From CAYJNO01 sp964371715 (GTDB lineage Bacteria; Bacillota_I; Bacilli_A; Erysipelotrichales; Erysipelotrichaceae), in contig CAYJNO010000037.1 in NCBI GenBank assembly GCA_964371715.1, forward strand, positions 1 through 14,622: a stretch of 14,622 bases of DNA. Reading direction: 5' to 3'. The position numbers and the translations under genes are program-made. The notes beneath the pieces were generated by a model. It did no database searches and had not been told where the DNA came from. It saw only the letters and a list, made by a program, of their open reading frames with translations. Shown here piece by piece: positions 1-5,642 of the stretch (position 1 is its first letter; every line of letters starts with the position of its first letter).

Positions 1-70
1 AGCTTACTATTTGTTTGAAAAAAAACGAACCTCCTATAAATTGGGTGTCCAACTTTTGGGGTTCGTTTCA
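1..70 (+). mobile_element. Terminal fragment of an IS3-family (IS150-like) insertion sequence
   Basis: Read on the minus strand from position 70, the sequence starts TGAAACGAACCCC and continues AAAAGTTGGACA. This has the form of the terminal inverted repeats of IS3-family (IS150 group) elements, which begin with TG and carry CCCCAAAAGTTGGACA. The element would end at position 70 and extend off the left edge. The first 18 bases can be read on the plus strand as S-L-L-F-V-stop (TGA), compatible with the C-terminal residues of an OrfB transposase (these often end in ...YRxQSL...), but that is too short to prove. The opposite end, the target duplication and intactness cannot be judged. The call rests on recalled end sequences, not on a search. 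Confidence 0.5.
18..68 (-). terminator. Rho-independent terminator formed by the IS end
   Basis: AAACGAACC (23-31) is the exact inverted complement of GGTTCGTTT (60-68). A small TTGG-GTGT-CCAA hairpin (41-52) nests in the 28-nt loop. On the minus strand the second arm runs into a tract of eight T, so it should stop transcription coming from the cytochrome b5-like gene that ends at 93. The plus strand has a weaker T-rich tail (69-87) and may also terminate. Confidence 0.55.
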
Positions 71-92
71 TTTTTATGGTTTTTTATATAAT

Positions 93-479
93 TTAATTTG
101 ATTCTGTTACTAACTTACCAACAACTGGTATTTCTTCAAGTCTTCCATCGTTATGTTGATTTTTAAATGCCTCTGTAGCATCTGTGCCCGCCATTACACC
201 ATTGTGCATTCCACCAGACCATGCTGGTACATCACTCATATCATAGATTACTCCATCTACTGCAATATATGCTGGTTGACTATCTTTCCCATTATACATT
301 GCCAATTCCTCTAACGTTAACTCCATCATCATTTCATCAATATTATTATTCATATCTTCATTCATTTCCATTTTATCTTCATCAACATTAGGCATAGGTG
401 TTGATTCACTTTCTTTTGTTGTTGCACAACCACTTAATACCAAAATACTTAATAAAACAAATAAAAACAATTTCTTCAT
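93..479 (-). CDS. Cytochrome b5-like heme-binding domain lipoprotein
   Basis: The predicted protein has 128 aa. An AAGGAGG ribosome site 7 nt before the ATG at 479 decides the start; an upstream in-frame ATG at 509 lacks such a site. Residues 1-17 form a lipoprotein signal peptide with lipobox LSGC and acylated Cys18. A Met/Asp/Glu-rich linker (about 21-53) is followed by a small cytochrome b5-like domain (about 54-124: TLEELAMYNGK, PAYIAVDGVIYDMS, PVVGKLV). Two conserved histidines, His92 in GMHNG and His109 in NQHND, are in the right places to be axial heme ligands. The protein would sit on the outer face of the membrane and could carry electrons or bind heme. Partner reductases are not visible. 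The fold is fairly sure; heme binding and role are inference. Confidence 0.8.
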   Translation of the reverse strand: MKKLFLFVLLSILVLSGCATTKESESTPMPNVDEDKMEMNEDMNNNIDEMMMELTLEELAMYNGKDSQPAYIAVDGVIYDMSDVPAWSGGMHNGVMAGTDATEAFKNQHNDGRLEEIPVVGKLVTESN

Positions 480-498
480 ACTGTCCTCCTTGACAAAA

Positions 499-529
499 AT
501 TATACACACAAATAATTTATGTGTGTCTT
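499..529 (-). promoter_or_regulatory. Possible promoter and overlapping inverted repeat for the b5-like lipoprotein gene
   Basis: A perfect TATAAT (minus strand, 499-504) lies about 20 nt before the start codon. The only -35 candidates are weak: GACACA at 17 nt spacing or AAGACA (524-529) at 19 nt. ACACACA (504-510) and TGTGTGT (520-526) form a 7-bp inverted repeat between the two boxes, which could be an operator, though it is low-complexity sequence. Confidence 0.35.
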
Positions 530-562
530 ATTTAAATCGTATCATAGCCACTTATCGTATGC

Positions 563-589
563 AATTATAGTTATTTTTTTACTATAATT
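563..589. repeat. 9-bp inverted repeat (stem-loop) downstream of the flavin reductase gene
   Basis: AATTATAGT (563-571) and ACTATAATT (581-589) are exact inverted complements separated by 9 nt. It follows the stop of the minus-strand flavin reductase-like gene by about 38 nt, so it may mark a transcript end. On that strand there is no T tract after the second arm, so it is not a textbook terminator. Confidence 0.45.
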
Positions 590-626
590 TTAATGATATA
601 TGTATTTTTGTCATGTTAATTAATAT

Positions 627-1163
627 TTACTTGATGATATAAGCATTAGTTATCTCACCATAATATGCAGTATGATAGTCTTTGTTAGAACTATAATGTT
701 TACTATCTACATTTTCAGGATAATACCTTTCTTTATCAGCTTTACTAATTTCATTATGATCTTGTAATTGTTTATAAATTACTTTGCATTCTAAAGTTAA
801 TGGTAATTCTTTTATTGCTGGAACACTAATAGTTTCACTTTCTATCAATGTTAAATTTGCTTCTTTAATTTTATCTAAATCTTTTCCAGACATTGTTCCA
901 CATATCTTTAATACATTTTTATCTATTTCATCTAAAGGTATATTTATTGTAAATTCTGGATTACTATCAAGTTGTTTTTTTGTAAATCTATTTTCTCTAA
1001 CAAAGACAGTGAATATTAATTTCCCCCACTCTACTCCAATCATTCCCCAAGAAATAACCATTGAATTAACATTATCATTAACTTTAGTTGTTACTAATAT
1101 ACCTTTCTTCAATTGTTTAAATATAATATTAGTATAATCTAAAACATCTATTTTCTCTCTCAT
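627..1163 (-). CDS. Flavin reductase family protein (FMN-binding split barrel)
   Basis: The 178-aa protein has the pattern of clostridial flavoredoxin/flavin reductase-like proteins: LKKGILVTTK (about 18-27), SWGMIGVEWGKLIF (38-51), FVRENRFTKKQLD (54-66), TINIP, CGTMSGKDLDKI (88-99), and the C-terminal DYHTAYYGEI (162-171). Such proteins are cytosolic FMN-binding split barrels that pass electrons from NAD(P)H or a redox partner to flavin or an acceptor. The ATG at 1163 follows an AAGGAAGG-like site about 8 nt upstream. It lies 57 nt downstream of the DNA glycosylase gene on the same strand, so the two may be cotranscribed, although an 8-bp inverted repeat (1181-1198) lies in the gap. Family assignment is solid; the acceptor is unknown. 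Confidence 0.85.
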   Translation of the reverse strand: MREKIDVLDYTNIIFKQLKKGILVTTKVNDNVNSMVISWGMIGVEWGKLIFTVFVRENRFTKKQLDSNPEFTINIPLDEIDKNVLKICGTMSGKDLDKIKEANLTLIESETISVPAIKELPLTLECKVIYKQLQDHNEISKADKERYYPENVDSKHYSSNKDYHTAYYGEITNAYIIK

Positions 1164-1180
1164 AAATATTACCTTCCTTA

Positions 1181-1198
1181 TATATTAATCTTAATATA
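1181..1198. repeat. Short palindrome between glycosylase and flavin reductase genes
   Basis: TATATTAA and TTAATATA flank a 2-nt centre. It sits 18-35 nt upstream of the flavin reductase start. It could be an operator or chance AT-rich symmetry. Confidence 0.3.
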
Positions 1199-1220
1199 TT
1201 TAAGCAATAAAAAAAATCAA

Positions 1221-1865
1221 TTAACTTTTCTTTAATCTATTTTTAGGATCATTTAAACTTGGAATAGCCCCCTTAGCTATTGCCCATAAATAAATACTAG
1301 CAACAGTTCCATATGGCGAGTATCGTTTACGATACTTTTCAAACAATTCTTTAGATATTTCTTTATGTCCATAAAGCATTCTTAGACCACGATGAATAGC
1401 AATATCTTTGTAGCTGAAGATATCTTTTCTTTCAAGTGTATTTGCAAGTAACATTTCAGCAGTCCATTCTCCAATGCCATTAATTTCACATAATTTTTTT
1501 ATAACTATTGAGTCTTCTAAATCTCTTAATTCTTCTAACTCAAATTCATTATTCAACACTTTATTGGTAAAATCTATGATATAACCAGCTTTTTTTAGCG
1601 TCATACCACAACTTTGAATATCTTCTACATTTAACTTAACAATTGATTCTGCTTTTATATCATCAACTTTTAATTTTAGGTTATTATAAACAGTTTTAGC
1701 TGCCTCAATAGATATTTGTTGACCTATCATTGCCTTAATTATCGCAATGTAAATATCAACATCTCTATCCCTTTTTACAAATCCAAGCTCTTCTATTGCA
1801 TACTTCATTTTCTTATCTTTGTTTTTTAAGAAATTTAATTCTTTTTCACCATATTTAAAGTACAT
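1221..1865 (-). CDS. DNA-3-methyladenine glycosylase II family protein (AlkA-like, HhH-GPD)
   Basis: This is a 214-aa base-excision repair glycosylase that would remove alkylated purines from DNA in the cytoplasm. The central region has IGQQIS (about 47-52), where the HhH-GPD fold begins, then the helix-hairpin-helix LCEINGIGEWTAEMLL (about 125-140). This is followed by the FSYKDIAIHRGL segment, in which Asp154 occupies the position of the catalytic aspartate of AlkA. The C-terminal YSPYGTVASIYLW motif is also typical. It lacks the N-terminal domain of E. coli AlkA and resembles the short Firmicute form. The ATG at 1865 is preferred because GGAG lies 6 nt upstream; an in-frame TTG at 1877 overlaps that site. 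It is first in a possible two-gene unit with the flavin reductase. Confidence 0.88.
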   Translation of the reverse strand: MYFKYGEKELNFLKNKDKKMKYAIEELGFVKRDRDVDIYIAIIKAMIGQQISIEAAKTVYNNLKLKVDDIKAESIVKLNVEDIQSCGMTLKKAGYIIDFTNKVLNNEFELEELRDLEDSIVIKKLCEINGIGEWTAEMLLANTLERKDIFSYKDIAIHRGLRMLYGHKEISKELFEKYRKRYSPYGTVASIYLWAIAKGAIPSLNDPKNRLKKS

Positions 1866-1968
1866 ATTTTTCTCCAATTCATATCAAAAAATGTTTAATT
1901 AATTTAATTATATTACACTTATATACTATAAATACCTCCAATTATATATATCTAACTAAAAAAATACA

Positions 1969-1995
1969 TTGACATTCAAATTTATTTATTATAAA
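1969..1995 (+). promoter_or_regulatory. Sigma-A-like promoter of the C39 lipoprotein leader
   Basis: A perfect TTGACA (1969-1974) is followed after 15 nt by TATAAA (1990-1995). An overlapping TATTAT (1987-1992) is another candidate -10. Transcription would begin near 2002, giving a 5' leader of about 315 nt before the ATG at 2317. Confidence 0.6.
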
Positions 1996-2000
1996 ACTAT

Positions 2001-2316
2001 ACTTGCAGTCGTAAAAAAATGTGCTAATCGAGAGTAAATCTTGATAATTTCAGTAAGTGATTAATCACTTGGCAAGTATACTTGCATTTTTGATCAGTAT
2101 ATATATACGAGTATTAAAATACTGGGTCAACGGACAGCCCGATCAAAAGCCGAAGTTACAAGGGATTTTCCCTTGTTGAAGTATGAGTATAGATACTTAT
2201 ATGCATTCAACAAGAGTACGATTTATTTCGTAACTTTCGTCTACGATATATTGAATATTAATTATGTAGATAGAACGCAAAAAGAGTATCCTCACAAAAA
2301 AATAGAGGAGAAATGT
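2001..2316 (+). ncRNA. Long structured 5' leader, candidate cis-regulatory RNA
   Basis: A run of compact paired elements lies between the promoter and the start codon, in sequence without a supported gene. AAGTGATTAATCACTT (2055-2070) and GCAAGTATACTTGC (2072-2085) are adjacent perfect palindromes. TTTTGATC (2088-2095) pairs with GATCAAAA (2141-2148) and encloses AGTAT/ATACT (2096-2100 with 2119-2123) and a GG-GTC / GAC-ag-CC hairpin with an AACG loop (2124-2140), giving a three-way junction. ACAAGGG/CCCTTGT (2158-2164 with 2170-2176) forms a further hairpin. CTTGTTGAA (2172-2180) pairs instead with TTCAACAAG (2206-2214), and the two are mutually exclusive. The segment is richer in G and C than its surroundings. 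I do not recognise a known riboswitch consensus (TPP, SAM, FMN, cobalamin, T-box, c-di-GMP, preQ1 and others were considered from memory). Confidence 0.5.
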
Positions 2317-3279
2317 ATGAAAAATTTATTTAAATTAAGTATTATCACAGTATTAACAATTATGCTATTTGCATGTAGCTCAAATGCTGAGTCAACAACA
2401 AGTAACGAAACACAAACTAATGAAAAAAATATGCCTGAACTATTGATAACAGAAGATATCAATGAATATTCAGGTGCTGATTCTTATGCAAATGCAGGAG
2501 ATCACAACGATTCAATGTATTATGTAAATCCAGATTTTTATAATATGGAAAGTACAGATTCATTAACAATATTAACTAACTTTAAGACAATGCAACAAAC
2601 TGCTGAATGGTCTTGTGGAGCCGCAAGTGTATTTATGTATTTAAATCACATCGGAATCACTGATTATTCTGAATACGACCTTGCTGTTTTAGGAAATGTT
2701 TCTGTTGATGAAGATGTAGATGGAGCATTACCAGGTAGCGCAGACAACTTCCATGAATATGGGGCAAGCGTTGAAAAAATGGTTAACATGGTTTCAAATA
2801 TTGAGGGAGTTCAAATTATTGAAACAAGTTATACTACAGATTTTAGTGAAGAATTATTATTAACACTAGAAGATGGAGTTACTGGAAATGATGTTGGAAA
2901 CTTACCACCAACTTTTTCTGCAAATTCACTTTATGCATCTGAAAATAGTGATACAACAGAAGCATGGGTTGATGATGCTAAAGATAGCTATTTTGTTACA
3001 TGGATTACAAACCACATTAATGATGGTAATGGAATCTTGGTTGAATGGGTTGATTGGGATGGACATTGGCAAGTAATAATTGGTTATGATACAATGGGAA
3101 CACCATCAATTGGTGATGATATCATTATATTCGCAGATCCTTATGATACAGGAGATCATTGGCAAGATGGGTATTATTATTACCCTGCTGAAAGATTTTT
3201 CTATATGTGGGAAGACCGTAATGTAGCACCAAAACCTTATCAATTACAACCATATATTGTATTAGGTAGCACAAACTAA
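2317..3279 (+). CDS. Secreted C39-like cysteine peptidase lipoprotein
   Basis: The 320-aa protein starts at the ATG at 2317, 6 nt after a GAGGAG site; the open frame upstream to 2173 belongs to the structured leader. Residues 1-19 are a signal peptide with lipobox LFAC (Cys20), followed by a Ser/Thr/Asn-rich linker. From about residue 86 the protein matches the peptidase C39-like (Peptidase_C39_2) pattern. It has MQQTAEWSCGAAS, with Gln94 as possible oxyanion residue and Cys100 as nucleophile. It also has GHWQVIIGYD with His250, then FADPYD with Asp274. All members of a papain-like triad are therefore present. It would act outside the cell, anchored to the membrane, on peptides or proteins. 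No bacteriocin ABC exporter is nearby, so it is not the leader-cleaving domain of such a transporter. The substrate is unknown. Confidence 0.78.
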   Translation: MKNLFKLSIITVLTIMLFACSSNAESTTSNETQTNEKNMPELLITEDINEYSGADSYANAGDHNDSMYYVNPDFYNMESTDSLTILTNFKTMQQTAEWSCGAASVFMYLNHIGITDYSEYDLAVLGNVSVDEDVDGALPGSADNFHEYGASVEKMVNMVSNIEGVQIIETSYTTDFSEELLLTLEDGVTGNDVGNLPPTFSANSLYASENSDTTEAWVDDAKDSYFVTWITNHINDGNGILVEWVDWDGHWQVIIGYDTMGTPSIGDDIIIFADPYDTGDHWQDGYYYYPAERFFYMWEDRNVAPKPYQLQPYIVLGSTN

Positions 3280-3314
3280 ATATAACGACTGTAGGCACAC
3301 AAAGTTTAAAAAAT

Positions 3315-3336
3315 AAAATGAATTAAATTCATTTTT
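3315..3336 (+). terminator. Weak stem-loop after the C39 lipoprotein gene
   Basis: AAAATGAA (3315-3322) pairs with TTCATTTT (3328-3335) around a TTAAA loop and is followed by a short T run. The stem is AT-rich, so it is a poor terminator alone; the strong one follows at 3358. Confidence 0.3.
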
Positions 3337-3357
3337 GAAAATTTAATAAATACTTTA

Positions 3358-3402
3358 TGGAATGATATCTATTTTAAATAGATATCATTCCATTTTATTT
3401 TA
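3358..3402 (+). terminator. Strong terminator shared by convergent C39 and GNAT genes
   Basis: TGGAATGATATCTA (3358-3371) is the exact inverted complement of 3379-3392, with a 7-nt loop, followed by a TTTTATTTTAT tract on the plus strand. It ends the C39 transcript. The loop-distal half lies inside the last codons of the minus-strand GNAT gene, whose TAG stop is at 3369-3371 within the left arm. Confidence 0.75.
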
Positions 3403-3866
3403 TCCAACATCAACAAATAAACATCAACATCATCCTCAGTACCATCATATTCAAACCCTAGTTTTCGTAATAAATTAATTGAATCAATATTTTCTTCAAA
3501 TGAACTTGCTTCTACAATTTCAACTCCGACATTTTTTAACACTTCAGTTAACTTTCTTATTACTTCAATCATATATCCTTGTTTACAATATTCAGGATTA
3601 AGTGTATAACCAATCGAACAAATATTTTTATTTCTATGAACAAAAATATCACCTATTAGTTCATTGGTTTTTTTAAGTATAATCGCTAATTGAATTCTAT
3701 CATAAATAGTATTATCATTTATTAATTCATCTATATATTCTTTTTTCATCAATCCTTTAAATGATTGATATTTCATCCATTCCAAATTATTTCGATACTG
3801 CATAAAATTATCAATATCATTAATATTAAATTTGCGAACAAGACATCTATTTGTCATAAATTTCAT
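3369..3866 (-). CDS. GNAT family N-acetyltransferase (RimJ/RimL-like)
   Basis: The 165-aa protein resembles the GNAT_3 group. It opens with TNRCLVRKFNINDIDNFMQYRNN, continues with a central beta strand region ELIGDIFVH, motif A IGYTLNPEYCKQGYMIEVI (about 85-103), and the C-terminal ENIDSINLLRKLGFEYDG (125-142) typical of acetyl-CoA-binding acetyltransferases. Motif A normally reads Q/R-x-x-G-x-G/A; here the first glycine is replaced (CKQG), so cofactor binding may be altered. An AAGGTG site lies about 7 nt before the ATG at 3866. The gene stands alone, convergent with the C39 gene. The substrate (protein N-terminus, antibiotic or small amine) cannot be told. Confidence 0.75.
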   Translation of the reverse strand: MKFMTNRCLVRKFNINDIDNFMQYRNNLEWMKYQSFKGLMKKEYIDELINDNTIYDRIQLAIILKKTNELIGDIFVHRNKNICSIGYTLNPEYCKQGYMIEVIRKLTEVLKNVGVEIVEASSFEENIDSINLLRKLGFEYDGTEDDVDVYLLMLDKIKWNDIYLK

Positions 3867-3920
3867 ATTATTTCACCTTATTATTTTCTTTATTTAAATT
3901 ACACATTATTATTTTATACT

Positions 3921-4021
3921 TAAGATATCAAAGGCAATGATGATTTTTGTTTGATTAACTAATGAGCTAGCTATTGTTCAAGAATATATTTATCTAGAAT
4001 AAATTAAAAATTGATATCTTA
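3921..4021. repeat. 11-bp inverted repeat flanking a gene-free spacer
   Basis: TAAGATATCAA (3921-3931) and TTGATATCTTA (4011-4021) are exact inverted complements about 80 bp apart, in the gap between the GNAT and ABC-F genes. A 6-bp hairpin ATGTTG-CAC-CAACAT (4021-4035) adjoins it. No gene lies inside. It could be a remnant of a small element or chance, since both copies contain the palindrome GATATC. Confidence 0.35.
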
Positions 4022-4066
4022 TGTTGCACCAACATCAACTTGTATGATTAAAACAAAAATTTAGTT

Positions 4067-5524
4067 TTATAGTTCTATAACCTCATCTGCAATATTATCA
4101 CAAAATAATTTGTCATGTTCGACAAATAATAAAGTTAATTTATTTTCATGTAGTACTTTTTCAATTTGTAATCTTGAAAGTACATCAATATAATTTAATG
4201 GTTCATCCCATATATAAATATGTGCTTTTTCTGATAGTGATTTAGCAATCAATACTTTTTTCTTTTGTCCTTCACTATATTTATCCATTGGTTTTTCAAA
4301 ACTATCTCTTGAAAAATCTAATTTTCTTAAAATTGCTCTAAATAGTGGTATATCTAAATTTTCTCTTTTTTCAAATTCAGATAATTTCCCTTTTAAAAAT
4401 GATGTATCTTGAGATATATAAGAAATAATCAAACCATGTGCTTTAAATAAAATACCATCATAACCTATATCATTTCCAAGTATCAACTTTATAAGGCTTG
4501 TTTTTCCAGAACCATTTTTACCTTTAATATTTATTTTTTTACCTTGTATTACTTCAAAACTTATATCTTTTACAACATTATTATCATTATAGCTAATACT
4601 TATATTTTCAGCTTTAATTAATAATTTTGAATGAAAGTTTAATGATTCTATTTTTAAATCTTCTGCTACTTCAATATTCTTTAATAATCCTGCTTTTTCT
4701 TTTATTTGATTATCTACTCTTCGTTCAATTGATTTTGACCTTTTCATCATCTTTGCAGCTTGATGTCCAATATAACCCTTATCAAATGCTTCAGGATTTA
4801 TTCTTTTAGATTTTGAAGCTTCTACACGGTCTGACCAAATTGCTTTCTCTTTAGCTGCTTCACTTAGCCTTTTAATCTCATTTTTAAGTTTAATATTTTT
4901 TTCTAATTCATAAGTATCTTGTTTTTCTTTATCACTATTCCATGATGAAAAATTTCCAGCAACCACATCAATGTTTGTTTTATTTATCGACATTATATGA
5001 TCAACTGAATTATCAATAAAATATCTATCATGTGAAACTAATATAAAACCTTGTTTTTTTCTTAAATATTTACTTAATAATTCTCTACCTTTAAAGTCTA
5101 AATGATTTGTAGGTTCATCAATCAATAGAAAGTTATTTTCCTTTGTAAATAGATAAGCTAATTGTACTTTTGTTTTTTCACCATTCGATAGTGTATTATA
5201 TGGACGATATAGTATATTATCCTCAACCTCCAATAGTGATAACTCCTTATATATACGCCAATCATCTCCTACTATATCAATAACATTTAAATCTTCATTT
5301 TCAATATTATAAGGAAAATAAGCAAAGTCAATTTTACTAACAATACTTCCTTGATATTCATATTTGTTCATAAACAAGTTTAATAATGTTGTTTTGCCTC
5401 TTCCATTTCTACCAATAAGTCCAAGTTTCCATGATGAATCAAGATTTAGACTTACATTATCAAAAATTTTTTCATGACTTCCTCCATAACTAAATGATAG
5501 ATTTGAAATTCTAATATTTGACAT
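4067..5524 (-). CDS. ABC-F type ribosomal protection protein, Lsa-like
   Basis: This 485-aa soluble twin-ATPase has no membrane segments. NBD1 has Walker A GRNGRGKT (38-45), signature LSNGE (112-116), Walker B FLLIDEPTNHLD (132-143) and His165. NBD2 has Walker A GKNGSGKT (335-342), signature YSEGQ (416-420), Walker B IYIWDEPLNYIDV (436-448) and His470. The basic, helical interdomain linker (about 195-300, with AAKMMKRSKSIERR) is the part that enters the ribosomal E site. The opening WKLGLIGRNGRGKTTLL and the EPLNY motif closely follow Lsa(A), which protects the ribosome from lincosamides, streptogramin A and pleuromutilins. That activity is known for relatives and inferred here. Start: AAGGAGG 8 nt before the ATG at 5524. 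It is divergent from the LURP-like gene. Confidence 0.85.
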   Translation of the reverse strand: MSNIRISNLSFSYGGSHEKIFDNVSLNLDSSWKLGLIGRNGRGKTTLLNLFMNKYEYQGSIVSKIDFAYFPYNIENEDLNVIDIVGDDWRIYKELSLLEVEDNILYRPYNTLSNGEKTKVQLAYLFTKENNFLLIDEPTNHLDFKGRELLSKYLRKKQGFILVSHDRYFIDNSVDHIMSINKTNIDVVAGNFSSWNSDKEKQDTYELEKNIKLKNEIKRLSEAAKEKAIWSDRVEASKSKRINPEAFDKGYIGHQAAKMMKRSKSIERRVDNQIKEKAGLLKNIEVAEDLKIESLNFHSKLLIKAENISISYNDNNVVKDISFEVIQGKKINIKGKNGSGKTSLIKLILGNDIGYDGILFKAHGLIISYISQDTSFLKGKLSEFEKRENLDIPLFRAILRKLDFSRDSFEKPMDKYSEGQKKKVLIAKSLSEKAHIYIWDEPLNYIDVLSRLQIEKVLHENKLTLLFVEHDKLFCDNIADEVIEL

Positions 5525-5642
5525 CTTTTACCTCCTTAGTACATACACAAAAATATAATAACAATTAAGTTACTCGATAAAGTATAAAATGTATTTGCGA
5601 TACTATCATTTTTATATTAAACTTTTATCAGAGGGTTAAATT
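5525..5642. promoter_or_regulatory. Divergent promoter region, ABC-F gene versus LURP-like gene
   Basis: This 118-bp gap must hold promoters for both outward genes. The ribosome sites are clear (AAGGAGG minus strand; AGAGGG plus strand, 7 nt before the ATG at 5643). Candidate -10 boxes exist (TATACT and TATTAT on minus; TATATT/TATTAA near 5613-5620 on plus), but no good -35 box at proper spacing. No leader-peptide ORF was found. Confidence 0.35.

Noticed and set aside
784..1137. Plus-strand open frame of 117 codons
   Set aside because: It is antisense to the flavin reductase-like gene, has a composition typical of a shadow frame and resembles no protein family.
2173..2316. An upstream in-frame extension of the C39 lipoprotein gene beginning at 2173
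   Set aside because: It would bury the signal peptide 48 residues inside the protein, has no ribosome site, and coincides with the paired elements of the leader. The ATG at 2317 has a good GAGGAG site followed by a lipoprotein signal.
2001..2316. A known riboswitch class, T-box, group I or group II intron, or tRNA in the leader
   Set aside because: The conserved core sequences I know for these are not visible. A covariance-model search would be needed to exclude a divergent member.
4627..4809. Plus-strand Leu-rich open frame of 60 codons
   Set aside because: It is antisense to the ABC-F linker region; the leucine richness mirrors Lys/Glu codons on the real strand.
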